Below are positions 53,824 through 63,486 of a DNA stretch of 64,000 nucleotides, one piece after another; position 1 is the first letter of the stretch; each line of letters starts with the position of its first letter. The DNA is taken from contig JAWSVC010000027.1 in the NCBI GenBank assembly GCA_033852075.1, forward strand, positions 11,913 to 75,912, in the 5' to 3' direction. The notes under the pieces were generated by a model. The model saw only the letters and a list, made by a program, of their open reading frames with translations, ran no database searches and was not told the DNA's origin. Origin of the DNA: QZLE01 sp033852075. GTDB lineage: Bacteria > Pseudomonadota > Gammaproteobacteria > QZLD01. The position numbers and the translations under genes are program-made.

Positions 53824-55195
53824 TTGTTTTCTCCTTTTCCAGAGAAGTAAGAGAAGCCAGCAGATCCCCTTTTTGATATTCGACAGCTAACCTTTTTACA
53901 GTTTGAGAATAAATGGAAGTAATACTGTAATAACATGCTTCAAAATAAGCCGTTCTGGCAGAAGCCAACTCTAAAAATGTTGATGCATGTACATTGTAAC
54001 GTTCCTCCATCGCATCCAGAGCCATTCTGGTTGCCTCTACTTTATATGCAGCAACATTCACTTGTTCGATAGCTGTTTTGTAATTCTCTATTGCCTGCAT
54101 CAAATCAACTGCTACTTGCTGTTTTAACTTTCTGCTTTCCAGAATTTCAGTGCGCTTTTCTGCCTTTGCCTTAGACACAGCCGAACGGGTACTAAATCCA
54201 TCGAATAACGGAATTGACAAATTTATACCGACAGCAGTTACCACATCATCACCACTAAACTGATCTGCAAAAGAGTTTGTATTACCCATACTGCTGTAGC
54301 TGGATCCGGCACTCGCATATAAATTAACCTTGGGCCAGTATCCTGAGGACGCCTTTGTGATATCGTGTTCGCGGGCCTGTTGAATCAGGTTTTGGGACTG
54401 TACATCAGCACGATTTAACAGTGCATCTCTTAATAAATCTTCCGATAACTCAGATATAGGTAATAATGAAATTGATTGCTCATTTGAAGTTATTATGTTG
54501 GCCATTGTTGATTCTGATACGCCTAAAATTTGAGCAAGCAGAAGTCGATTAGTTTTGAGCGTATTTTTTGCTTCAAGTAGATTTAATTTGGCTTGACTCA
54601 TTTCAGATTTTTGCTGAAACAAATCTGTAACCGAAACCTTGCCTACTTTGTAAAAACTCTCAATCTCTTCAAGCTGCAATCTATTTTGTTCTAAATTTTC
54701 CTCTTCCAAAGAAACCAATTCTCGGCTTTTCAAAACTTCGTAAAACTGAGTGGCAACGTTAAATGCAAGCGATTGTTCTGTCCATGTTTTAGATGCTTTT
54801 GCCGCATTCAGCTCCAATTTTGCAGCATTTAATGTCGCTTTATTTGAATACCCATCAAAAACTGAAATGCTGGCGGTTACATTTACATTAACAGATTCGT
54901 AATCATCATCACCATTTTGCGTAACCATATCTGCTGAATACAAACTGGAATTTTGATGATGCCCACCCTGAGCGCCAAGTGATAACGTAGGTAAAAAATT
55001 ACCCTTTGCACCACTTAAATTAGCCTGTTGTATAGTAATCTTTTCTGAAGCCTGAAGAGCTGATGGGTTGTTTTTAATGGCTAATCTAATAGCCTGTTCC
55101 AAAGTAATCGCCAATTCATCCCCTGCAACAGCAGAAGAATTAAAAATAAAAGCTGATGCAATAGTAAACAGGAATATCTTTATTGGTCTTTTCAT
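53810..55195 (-). CDS. tolC: TolC-family outer-membrane efflux protein
   Basis: 461 residues with signal peptide (about 1-24, AVAGDE cleavage). Two OEP repeats: LTLEQAIRLAIKNNPSALQASEKI and the second starting at about residue 235 with DALLNRADVQSQNLIQQA. TolC makes a trimeric tunnel in the outer membrane. First gene of the four-gene exporter unit; AGGAG precedes the ATG, and a GTATC-N5-GTATC site lies 87 bases upstream. Its partners MacA, ATPase and permease follow directly. Confidence 0.94.
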   Translation of the reverse strand: MKRPIKIFLFTIASAFIFNSSAVAGDELAITLEQAIRLAIKNNPSALQASEKITIQQANLSGAKGNFLPTLSLGAQGGHHQNSSLYSADMVTQNGDDDYESVNVNVTASISVFDGYSNKATLNAAKLELNAAKASKTWTEQSLAFNVATQFYEVLKSRELVSLEEENLEQNRLQLEEIESFYKVGKVSVTDLFQQKSEMSQAKLNLLEAKNTLKTNRLLLAQILGVSESTMANIITSNEQSISLLPISELSEDLLRDALLNRADVQSQNLIQQAREHDITKASSGYWPKVNLYASAGSSYSSMGNTNSFADQFSGDDVVTAVGINLSIPLFDGFSTRSAVSKAKAEKRTEILESRKLKQQVAVDLMQAIENYKTAIEQVNVAAYKVEATRMALDAMEERYNVHASTFLELASARTAYFEACYYSITSIYSQTVKRLAVEYQKGDLLASLTSLEKEKTNEHF

Positions 55196-55281
55196 TCCTA
55201 GTTCTCCTGAATATTTATATCTTCTATTATTAATTATCCTCCTTATTGAATTGTCTTTCAGTTGTGTTTCAGAATCATTTT

Positions 55282-55296
55282 GTATCGGTTGGTATC
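55282..55296 (-). promoter_or_regulatory. Putative response-regulator box upstream of tolC
   Basis: Direct repeat GTATC-GGTTG-GTATC, period 10, five-base spacer. The same layout (GTATC-N5-GTATC) is found before the regulator gene at 57421-57435. OmpR-family regulators bind such tandem half-sites (CpxR uses GTAAA-N5-GTAAA). Assigned by inference. Confidence 0.5.
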
Positions 55297-55299
55297 AAA

Positions 55300-56592
55300 T
55301 TAATCCGTTAATGGCCACGTAGTTACCATTGTGCACCCATTATCCCCATCAGCAATACTTACGCTTCCATTGTGTGCTTTTAAAATGCGCTCAACAATCG
55401 CAAGCCCAAGCCCTGCTCCTCCGGATTTACGATTACGACTTTCATCCACACGATAAAATGGTTCAAATAAATGCTCGCGTTTATCATTAGGTATTCCTGG
55501 GCCATCATCTGCAACTTCCACATAAACTTCTTCTTCAACAGCAAAATAGCTTATTACCACAGTGGTTTCAGCATATCGGACTGCATTACCAACCAAATTT
55601 TCGATAGCACGAAGAAAATACTTTTTATTCGCCTTAAGATTAAGATCGTATTCAAGTTCAGACTGCAGTTTAATATTCACCTCAGAGCGCTCTCTTTCAA
55701 AACCTTCTACCAGTTCATCAAGCACCTCTGCTACATTAAAAACCTCTTTTTTCATTGGGCTATTTAATGAATCAAAGCGCATATACAAAAACAACTCATC
55801 AACCAAACTATTTAGCTCGTCTAATCCATCTTTTATTTCAGAAGCTTTTTCAGAACGTTCTTTTTGATCTTCAGCATACTCCATTAGCTCAAGATCAAAC
55901 CGAATACGGGCGATTGGGGTGCGTAACTCATGGGAAACGGCTTGTATAAGATGACGTTGATTTTCCAGCAGGGCTTCGATTTTATCTGCCATATCATTAA
56001 AACGATTAGCTAATCCGCCAATAGCATCATTAGACTTTATGTTAGCTCGAGCAGAAAGATCCCCATCCCCTAAGCTTTTGGTTGCTTCATCCAATATGCG
56101 TAAACGCCTAGCCACAGGAAAAGTAAGAATATAACCAACTGCCCCAACAATAGGTATCATAACAAAAACAACAATAATAAGCTGGGTCCAGCTAAAAGGA
56201 AACGGAGGTTTAGATGGGCCAAATATGGCAATGTACTTACCATTCTGAACCGATATAAAATCCGATTTACCACTTTCTGTAATTTCATGGCTTCTGGAAT
56301 TAGTCTGCAAATCCAATGAAACATGAGATGGAATTAATTTTGAATCAGAAGGTACAAGTTTTAAAGGTATTGGCAATGACTTACTCAATTCAATTAGTTC
56401 ATTCTGCAAATTTGACTCAGGCACAGCATCCAAACGCTGCTTAATTAACATTACCTGACTATGCTCGTGCGAACTAATTCTTCCTCTGATATTTTTATCA
56501 AAAGAATAACGCATTACCTGACTTGCAATAACAGAAGCAAGAACCAATGCTAAAAGAATGCCTAGAGATATTGATAGATACAAACGTCTCAT
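55300..56592 (-). CDS. Sensor histidine kinase, OmpR-system type
   Basis: 430 residues. TM1 about 7-27, periplasmic domain 28-135 of unknown ligand, TM2 about 136-160, HAMP, then HisKA with His221 in QAVSHELRTPIARIR; ATPase N-box NLVGNAVRYAE, G1 DDGPGIP, G2 GGAGLGLAIV. The gene overlaps the response regulator by ATGA (56589-56592), so both are coupled, and the exporter operon follows 104 bases downstream. The layout resembles RstBA- or CpxAR-type systems that control envelope functions. Confidence 0.94.
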   Translation of the reverse strand: MRRLYLSISLGILLALVLASVIASQVMRYSFDKNIRGRISSHEHSQVMLIKQRLDAVPESNLQNELIELSKSLPIPLKLVPSDSKLIPSHVSLDLQTNSRSHEITESGKSDFISVQNGKYIAIFGPSKPPFPFSWTQLIIVVFVMIPIVGAVGYILTFPVARRLRILDEATKSLGDGDLSARANIKSNDAIGGLANRFNDMADKIEALLENQRHLIQAVSHELRTPIARIRFDLELMEYAEDQKERSEKASEIKDGLDELNSLVDELFLYMRFDSLNSPMKKEVFNVAEVLDELVEGFERERSEVNIKLQSELEYDLNLKANKKYFLRAIENLVGNAVRYAETTVVISYFAVEEEVYVEVADDGPGIPNDKREHLFEPFYRVDESRNRKSGGAGLGLAIVERILKAHNGSVSIADGDNGCTMVTTWPLTD

Positions 56593-57317
56593 TGATCCTC
56601 CGCAAGTAAATAGCCAGTACTGCGAATAGCTTTAATGCGATAAGGGTTTTTCGTATCATCCCCCAGTTTTTTTCTAAGACGCGCAATACGCAAATCAATA
56701 GAACGGTCAACACCATCATATTCGAATCCACGTACTGCAGGATAAATCTGATCTCTTGTTAAAACCTCTCCCGGGTGTTGAGCCAAATAATAAAGCAATT
56801 CAAATTCTGCGGTTGTCAAATCAATTGGCTTGCTATTCAGCCAAACTAAACGGTTAGCTGCATCTATTATCAAAGCCCCTATAGTAATCTTTTTTGATGA
56901 CACAACCGGCTGGTCGACAATATGTGCAACCTTCTCATTCTCTCGTTCACTACGACGCAACTGAACATGGATTCTTGTTAACAACAGTCGTGGACTAACT
57001 GGCTTAGTTAGATAATCATCTGCCCCTACTTCCAAACCAACAACCTCATCGGTTTCTTCATCCAAAGCTGTCATCATTATAATTGGACCAGAATAGTCAG
57101 GACGCACTTCACGACAAATGCTAATACCATCTTTCCCAGGCAACATAACATCAAGAACTACAAGATCTGGTTTTTCATTAAGAATTCTTTGAGGTGCTGC
57201 ATCACCACGCTCTTCAATTATTACGCTGTAATATTTCGATTCCAGATAATTCTTGATTGAGTTGGCTAACTTTGTATCGTCTTCTACGATAAGTATTGTA
57301 GGGGTTTCTTCTTTCAT
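56589..57317 (-). CDS. OmpR-family response regulator
   Basis: 242 residues from the ATG at 57317, preceded by AAGGTG; an in-frame start 37 codons earlier would add residues not seen in the family. Receiver: acidic pair Asp13/Asp14, phosphorylation site Asp56 in VVLDVMLPGKDG, Lys in LTKPVSPR. C-terminal winged helix: RDQIYPAVRGFEYDGVDRSIDLRIARLRKKLGDD. Followed by the histidine kinase and then the exporter, which are its likely targets. A GTATC-N5-GTATC repeat 104 bases before the start suggests autoregulation. Confidence 0.95.
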   Translation of the reverse strand: MKEETPTILIVEDDTKLANSIKNYLESKYYSVIIEERGDAAPQRILNEKPDLVVLDVMLPGKDGISICREVRPDYSGPIIMMTALDEETDEVVGLEVGADDYLTKPVSPRLLLTRIHVQLRRSERENEKVAHIVDQPVVSSKKITIGALIIDAANRLVWLNSKPIDLTTAEFELLYYLAQHPGEVLTRDQIYPAVRGFEYDGVDRSIDLRIARLRKKLGDDTKNPYRIKAIRSTGYLLAEDQ

Positions 57318-57420
57318 CCCGCGCACCTTAAGTACAAATCTAAAAGGTTTTAGCCTTGTGTGTATACATGGAATATAGCAGTAAATACATGATGATACAG
57401 CTGCGAATTGGTTTCGTTGT

Positions 57421-57435
57421 GTATCCAATTGTATC
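57421..57435 (-). promoter_or_regulatory. Putative autoregulatory box of the two-component system
   Basis: GTATC-CAATT-GTATC, the same direct-repeat layout as before tolC. It overlaps the perfect palindrome TGTATCGATACA (57430-57441). Confidence 0.5.
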
Positions 57436-57501
57436 GATACATAAAATATATGGCTTTAAAAATAGATACTTTATGAGGCTTTTACACGTCTTACGCTACC
57501 A

Positions 57502-58776
57502 TTAAATAAAATCAAACAAATCCGTTTGAATAGGAATTTCCAACTCATCTCGAACAGACTTTTTAACCTTTTTAATTATATTTTTTATTGGCTTGTTATC
57601 ATGTACCACGCAATCAAATAAATCCAACTGTAATTGATGATTGATTTTATTCCCATCCAAATTGTCATAAGAATTAATAATTTCTACAATCTCATCTTTA
57701 ATTTCAGTAGCTGATAAATAAAGCTGTTTACTTAAACCAATACCTTTAAACCAACATTTTTTAGATTTATTAGCCAATCCCTGCAATTTATCAACAGCTC
57801 CTGCTATATGATAAAAGCGAGATCCGAAATATTTTACCGACTTAACCCAATTCTTTTCTTGAACACCTAATTGCTGAAGAATTGGTTTTATCTCTGGAGG
57901 AATATGACCTCGTTTATCTTCTATAATTGCTCTACCAGTCCAATCCACCAACTCAAAATAATCAAGTGGCGAAAACTGAATTCCTTTTTCTTTACTGTTA
58001 TTTGTTAATGAACCGACCAACGGCAATAACTGCTCTGGCTGAGACAGCTTGTTAATCTCATTTTTGCTATGTCTACACTCAGCCGCAAGAGTTTTCAAGT
58101 CATCAGTTTTGCGATGTTTGCTCTTATTTTCTTTTTCAGAAAATACCTTTATACGCTCTTGTATAGATGTGAATTCAGAATCCTGCAAAGTATCGCTCAT
58201 CTTTGCTCTTATTGGATTAAGATCAACATAAACCATGCAAGATAAAAGAGCGGTTTCATCTAAAAGAGCCTGACTCTTAAAACGCCCCTCCCAGAACCTA
58301 CCTTTACAGTTATCTTCCTTATTGGCCTGACGCGCAATTGATTCATTTAAGCAACGCATAAACCAAGATATATTGGAAAGCCTTTTGCGCCACTCAACTA
58401 CAATATCGTCAACAACAGCAAGCTCGGCAGTACTCATCTTATCGTCAGCCATATAGCGATTAATCAGAATATTTCCGGCAAATAACTGCTGCCAGCGCTC
58501 GATAACTTCCTTCCCAGACCAACTTTCAACCTTGTCTACATCAACATGCAAAACAACATGATAATGATTGCTCATCACAGCATAGGCACAGATATCAATC
58601 GCAAACACAGAAGAAAGCTGCTTTAGCTTATCAACCATCCACTTCTTTCGGTGATCATAATTTTTACCGGTTGCATAATCATCACCGCATAAATACGCAT
58701 GACGCACGCAACGCACCATACAGTGATAATAGGGAGTATCTTCTAAACTAACTTGTTCTTGTCTTGCTTTTGTCAT
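57502..58776 (-). CDS. RAYT-type Y1/HUH transposase, large form
   Basis: 424 residues. The N-terminal Y1 (IS200-like) domain has PYYHCMVRCVRHAYLC and the HUH pair His71-Tyr-His73 in SNHYHVVLH. A downstream YVDLNPIRA motif is typical of REP-associated transposases. Residues from about 190 to 424 form an extension not present in the short E. coli type. Such proteins act on REP hairpins, cutting and joining single strands with a catalytic tyrosine. It lies alone; upstream are two copies of a GGGTGTC motif. It is probably a domesticated or solitary element. Confidence 0.88.
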   Translation of the reverse strand: MTKARQEQVSLEDTPYYHCMVRCVRHAYLCGDDYATGKNYDHRKKWMVDKLKQLSSVFAIDICAYAVMSNHYHVVLHVDVDKVESWSGKEVIERWQQLFAGNILINRYMADDKMSTAELAVVDDIVVEWRKRLSNISWFMRCLNESIARQANKEDNCKGRFWEGRFKSQALLDETALLSCMVYVDLNPIRAKMSDTLQDSEFTSIQERIKVFSEKENKSKHRKTDDLKTLAAECRHSKNEINKLSQPEQLLPLVGSLTNNSKEKGIQFSPLDYFELVDWTGRAIIEDKRGHIPPEIKPILQQLGVQEKNWVKSVKYFGSRFYHIAGAVDKLQGLANKSKKCWFKGIGLSKQLYLSATEIKDEIVEIINSYDNLDGNKINHQLQLDLFDCVVHDNKPIKNIIKKVKKSVRDELEIPIQTDLFDFI

Positions 58777-59137
58777 AGCTCGCTATCCTACCCCACTTAG
58801 GTTTATGCGTAAATTAATTTCTGGGTGTCCCTTTTAATTTTTCTTTTTTATTCCTTCGTTTCTTTTTCTCTCTTTTTATAGCCTAATTATGGGTGTCCTT
58901 TTTTATTCCTCCTTTTTTATTCCCTTTTTTATTCTTTATTTCACAATTTTTAAATTAGCAAAACATAACTGTTTTATATTGATTTTTTTTACTAATTATT
59001 TTATAAATGAACGATAGTCATTAAAAATAATCATAAGATGACATATAGAGTGTCCAAAAATTTTAATCAGCACATATAAACCTGATTAAACAGACTAAAA
59101 AAGGACATATAAATAAGCTAGGAAGGAGGAGAACCTA
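58777..59137. other. 361-base intergenic region with GGGTGTC motifs and T-rich stretches
   Basis: TGGGTGTCC at 58822-58830 and AATTATGGGTGTC at 58885-58897, each followed by long T-rich tracts; a related GAGTGTCC is at about 59049. No ORF. The right part should hold the promoter of the esterase gene. Confidence 0.5.
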
Positions 59138-60325
59138 ATGCAGCCTTTACTTAGGACATGCGGCAGCACTATTGCATCTGTATTATTACTTACATCAGTT
59201 TCAAATATTTCATATGCTGAATCGACAGATATCTATTCTGGAGCTAACTATGGAAATATTAGTGAATTTATCAATCAGGGTGGTACAAAATATGTAGGAG
59301 CTTTCGACCCTGTAAATGAATCAACTGATTCCGGCATCACCTCATATAAATTTGACCCAAATGACGGTCCTATTTGTTTAAGTGGTGGTCAATTTGAAAT
59401 GTCTATTAGAGACCAAGGCTCTGATAATTTGGTGATTCATCTCGGCGGCGGCGGAGTATGCTGGTCTGAGAAATGTATGGCAATAGAAGAAGTAGGAACT
59501 TTAACACAAGAAGGCACTGCTATACTCAACCCTTCTCTTGATTACAATCCGGTTAAAGACTGGAATCACGTTTTCGTACCTTACTGTGACGGTTCTCTAT
59601 TTTTAGGAGATGCGGAATTTGATACTGATGACGACGGGATTGTTGATCGTTTTCAGTATGGATTAAAAAATATTTCTGCTACTTTAGATGTAGTCATAGA
59701 GAATTTCCCTGCTCCCAAAAGAATCTTGTTAACTGGTTCAAGTGGTGGTGGTTATGGAACAATTTTTACTTCATTATTACTTCGCATTTACTATCCTAAT
59801 ACTCCTATTGACGTCGTTAATGATGCGGGCGTTGGCATTTCTCAACCTGGTGACGCTGATTTTGCCAATGCCATGGTTGAAGAATGGAATGCGGCAGATC
59901 TTGTTCCAAAATCATGTAATGACTGCTTCGTTAATGGGCACATGACACCCGTCATTGATTGGATGTTAAATTCTGATGACAATATCCGCTATGGCCTAAT
60001 GACTGCCAATAAAGATTTTATTATTGGAACAGTATATCTTGAATTATCATCTGCAAAATTCAAGGCAGCAGTAACTTCCGAACTTGAATGGTTGCAAGAA
60101 AGACATCCAGAAAGATTTCATTACTTCCTTAATAACGGTATCGCCCATACTTTCTTAATGAATGAAAAAACATCTTCTCCTGCCATATTGCTTGGTAATA
60201 TGGGCAATAAAGCCGGAGGTATTACTGCTGTTGAATGGGTTGAATCTATGGTAACTGATTCATCAGATTGGGACACTGCAGTATCAACGCCTTTTGACTG
60301 GTTTACTTCAATTTGGAAATTCTAA
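59138..60325 (+). CDS. Secreted pectinacetylesterase-family (PAE/Notum-like) esterase
   Basis: 395 residues with signal peptide about 1-27 (SYAES cleavage). Family motifs are VIHLGGGGVCWSEKC (oxyanion region) and the nucleophile elbow GSSGGGYG with Ser202; Asp and His should lie in NDAGVGISQPGD and NNGIAHTFLM. The family removes acetyl or acyl groups from polymers or proteins. AAGGAGGAG lies seven bases from the ATG, the strongest ribosome site in the window. Monocistronic, with a terminator behind. The substrate is unknown. Confidence 0.88.
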   Translation: MQPLLRTCGSTIASVLLLTSVSNISYAESTDIYSGANYGNISEFINQGGTKYVGAFDPVNESTDSGITSYKFDPNDGPICLSGGQFEMSIRDQGSDNLVIHLGGGGVCWSEKCMAIEEVGTLTQEGTAILNPSLDYNPVKDWNHVFVPYCDGSLFLGDAEFDTDDDGIVDRFQYGLKNISATLDVVIENFPAPKRILLTGSSGGGYGTIFTSLLLRIYYPNTPIDVVNDAGVGISQPGDADFANAMVEEWNAADLVPKSCNDCFVNGHMTPVIDWMLNSDDNIRYGLMTANKDFIIGTVYLELSSAKFKAAVTSELEWLQERHPERFHYFLNNGIAHTFLMNEKTSSPAILLGNMGNKAGGITAVEWVESMVTDSSDWDTAVSTPFDWFTSIWKF

Positions 60326-60356
60326 AAACCCAATAAGAAATTTATTGCAAAAAATT

Positions 60357-60389
60357 GGTTAGCGCTATAATTCATGGCGCTAACCTTTT
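60357..60389 (+). terminator. Rho-independent terminator of the esterase gene
   Basis: Nine-bp stem GGTTAGCGC / GCGCTAACC, eleven-base loop, then TTTT. Confidence 0.8.
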
Positions 60390-60483
60390 AAATTTTTCAC
60401 CCGTTTTATGAGATAATATCAATTCAAGGTTTCCAACAAACAAAGAATTACATATAACCCGATGCGCAATAGCGTAACCGATA

Positions 60484-63105
60484 TTAATCAAGTTTGAAAA
60501 ACGACATTTGCCTGGTCATTGCTTCTGCCTGTGTTTTAAGGTTTTCGCTATTTGCAGAAGCCTCTTCAGCCAGAGCAGCATTGCTTTGCGTAATATTATC
60601 CATCTGTGATACTGCCTGATTAACCTGCTCTAGTCCGCTAGTTTGTTCGCGACTCGATAACGCAATCTCTGCAATAATATCCCCTACCTTCTCCACACCA
60701 TCAACTATCTCATTTAGAGTATCGCCTGATTTACTTACCAGTTCTGATCCGACTCTAACCTTATCAACACTATCCTGAATCAACTCTTTGATCTCTTTAG
60801 CTGCCGTTGCACTACGTTGAGCAAGGTTACGCACTTCAGATGCAACCACGGCAAAACCTCGTCCCTGCTCACCAGCTCGAGCAGCCTCTACCGAAGCATT
60901 TAATGCTAACAAATTGGTCTGGAATGCAATCTCATCAATCACACTTATAATATCGGCAATCTTGGCACTGCTAGTGTTGATCTCTGTCATAGCTTGCACC
61001 GCTTGTTGCACCACATTGCCACCGGTGTCTGCCGATTCTCGCGTATTAGCTGACAATTCGTTTGCTTGCGCTGCCCTTTTGGCATTATGTTCTACAGCAG
61101 AGGTAAGCTCTTCCATACTTGATGCGGTTTCCTCAAGCGATGAAGCCTGAGCTTCTGCACGCCTCGACATATCAGCATTACCACTGGCAATCTCGTCAGA
61201 AGCATTACGAACGGCCTTTGCAGCTTGAATAATACTACCAACAATATCTCCCAATCGATCCATGGTTGAATTTAGTGAATCTATCAATTCGCCAAACTGT
61301 CCAGGGTGATTCTCAGTAACCCGTACGGTTATATCCCCCTCAGCAAGTGAATTAGCCACCATAGCAACGTCATCAATTGCATGCTGAATCATATTTAATG
61401 AACTATTAAGTTGATCTTTCAATCGCTGCATAGCGCCTTTAGATTCCACATCAACTCTCTCTGTAAAACGACCTGATGCTGCAGATTCCATTACACGAGC
61501 GATATCAGAGAAAATGGTATCTAAAGCAACCATAGTGCCATTCAGTGCGACTTTTAATTCACCAAACTGCCCAGGATGATTTCCTTCTATACGAATATCC
61601 AAATTACCTGCGGCTAATGCATTGGCTACCATAGTGGTATCACCAATTACCTGCTCTATTATTCCAAGGGAACTATTAAGTTGATCTTTCAACTTACCCA
61701 GATCACCTGATGCTTCAGCATCAACACGTTCTTTAAAGTTACCTTGTGCTACAACCTGCATAACCCGAATAATGTCTTCCAATATATTTTCAAGTGCACC
61801 AAGCATATTGTTAAATGCCCTACCAGCTTCACCAATTTCATCATGGGAATTTACATCAACTCGCGCATCAAAGACCTGCTGCACACTAACGCGGTACATT
61901 TCATCTGCCAGAGCCTTAATTGGTCTGGCAATACGTTTCGACAATGCCAACCATAGCATCACAACAATTGCTATTGACAACAATAGCAATCCCACCATGA
62001 TGTACCGCCCTTTGCTATTAATCTGACGAATCAAATCCACATCATACTGAAACTCTTCATCAAAAGTTCCGCAGCCAATAATCCAATCCCACGGAGCATA
62101 ATATGCAACCTTTACTGTCTTCCATTTAGGCTTTAAATCACCGTCGTTCTTCCAAGGGTAACGCACAGTTACAAATTCACCTGATTCAAGATTTTTAGCC
62201 TTTTCTATTATTTCTCGAATAAAGAAACGTCCATCAGCGTCTTTAGCGTCGATGATAAGCTCGCCATCACGTTCACCATCCTTTGAAATAACATATTTAC
62301 CTTGAGAATCCAGAACATAAACATAACCGCTTTGACCAACACGAATATTCATAACCTGACTGCGTAAACTGCGCGCACTCTCCTGAGGCACACCAACATA
62401 AAGCACACCAACCACGTTGCCGCTTTTATCTCGAATTGGTTCATAGGCAGTAACATACCACGCATTAACCACAAAGGCTCGACCAACAAAACGCTCTCCA
62501 CGCAAAACCTTTTCCAATACTGGATTTGGTTGCCCATTTGGATTAACTGCTGGAATATAAGTACCAATAGCTCTTTTATTCTTCAATGTCTCGACATTAG
62601 TATTAACTCGCAACATATCACCCGCACTATTCATGCGTTGAAAAATGGTTGCAGTTCCGCCAATCAGCTGCCGAATCTTGTCTGTAATTGGAGAAGTGAT
62701 AGCGGGATCGGAGTTCTGACCTAACCAAATATCACCCACCATCATCTTTGGTAACTGAATAGTGGTGGTTGTTTTAGTAAACTGATTTACAACCCGCCAT
62801 GTAACTAGTTCGTTGGAAAAGCTTACGCTTCCGGTGTTGCCTAATACCTCACCAGCCACATTTAGATCAGCATTGACCTTCTTCTCCAACACCTCCTGCT
62901 GACTCGACAACATCGCAACTACACCTTCGGTGATATCTTCAAATCGATTTAACGATAGCTTAGTAACCGTCTCAGTTGAAAGGGACTCAGCTTGTTCACC
63001 CTGCCATAATGAAACACCACCGAATACCAGCAAAGGAACCACAGTAGCAATAATCCCGGCCGCAGTAAGCTTGCCTCTTATGGAGCCTGTAAACAATGTC
63101 GCCAT
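60484..63105 (-). CDS. Methyl-accepting chemotaxis protein, Cache3/Cache2-type sensor, five HAMP-type units
   Basis: 873 residues. TM1 about 12-34; periplasmic sensor with SLSTETVTKLSLNRFEDITEG, VGDIWLGQNSDP and AIGTYIPAVNPNGQPNPV, then VGQSGYVYVLDSQGKYVIS, indicating a Cache_3-Cache_2 fusion; TM2 about 370-390. Five HAMP-type units, two ending in NHPGQFGEL. The signalling tip is IAFQTNLLALNASVEAARAGEQGRG. Ends SFFKLD without a tethering pentapeptide. AGAGG precedes the ATG. The HAMP series is built differently from the other two poly-HAMP receptors: units alternate between two sequence types. Confidence 0.95.
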   Translation of the reverse strand: MATLFTGSIRGKLTAAGIIATVVPLLVFGGVSLWQGEQAESLSTETVTKLSLNRFEDITEGVVAMLSSQQEVLEKKVNADLNVAGEVLGNTGSVSFSNELVTWRVVNQFTKTTTTIQLPKMMVGDIWLGQNSDPAITSPITDKIRQLIGGTATIFQRMNSAGDMLRVNTNVETLKNKRAIGTYIPAVNPNGQPNPVLEKVLRGERFVGRAFVVNAWYVTAYEPIRDKSGNVVGVLYVGVPQESARSLRSQVMNIRVGQSGYVYVLDSQGKYVISKDGERDGELIIDAKDADGRFFIREIIEKAKNLESGEFVTVRYPWKNDGDLKPKWKTVKVAYYAPWDWIIGCGTFDEEFQYDVDLIRQINSKGRYIMVGLLLLSIAIVVMLWLALSKRIARPIKALADEMYRVSVQQVFDARVDVNSHDEIGEAGRAFNNMLGALENILEDIIRVMQVVAQGNFKERVDAEASGDLGKLKDQLNSSLGIIEQVIGDTTMVANALAAGNLDIRIEGNHPGQFGELKVALNGTMVALDTIFSDIARVMESAASGRFTERVDVESKGAMQRLKDQLNSSLNMIQHAIDDVAMVANSLAEGDITVRVTENHPGQFGELIDSLNSTMDRLGDIVGSIIQAAKAVRNASDEIASGNADMSRRAEAQASSLEETASSMEELTSAVEHNAKRAAQANELSANTRESADTGGNVVQQAVQAMTEINTSSAKIADIISVIDEIAFQTNLLALNASVEAARAGEQGRGFAVVASEVRNLAQRSATAAKEIKELIQDSVDKVRVGSELVSKSGDTLNEIVDGVEKVGDIIAEIALSSREQTSGLEQVNQAVSQMDNITQSNAALAEEASANSENLKTQAEAMTRQMSFFKLD

Positions 63106-63486
63106 GTTATCTTACCTCTCAACATAAATTATTTCGGTCAATTTTTAAGAATGAGCCATTAAATGTCACAACTTATAAAAACAGGATGGCTGTATATCTA
63201 ATATTAGAATAGTGTAAAACCGGCATAATTACAGGGGCATTTGTAATAACATATTAATTAGTAGATGTTTTGCAAAATGATGATGGTTGATTTAGGAGTG
63301 ATTTATTTTTGTACATTAGAGTAATGTTTATGGGTTAGGTTTTGCTTGATAAGGGGATGACAGCAAGGTTTTAGCTTTTTGGTCTAGTTCGAATCAGGAT
63401 TGGTAAAGATTAGGTAAGGAGTGTCATGGTGGGTATAAGCTGTCCAAAGGCGCAGTTATAACACAGATATTTGGAAAAGATAGAAA
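63106..63486. other. Non-coding region upstream of the MCP gene
   Basis: AT-rich, about 380 bases, no ORF and no clear hairpin. It should contain the MCP promoter; no sigma-28-type motif was seen. Confidence 0.5.

Noticed and set aside
63387..63395. GTTCGAATC, identical to a tRNA T-loop
   Set aside because: Flanking stems do not pair fully and no D-arm, anticodon arm or acceptor is found around it, so it is likely chance or a decayed fragment.
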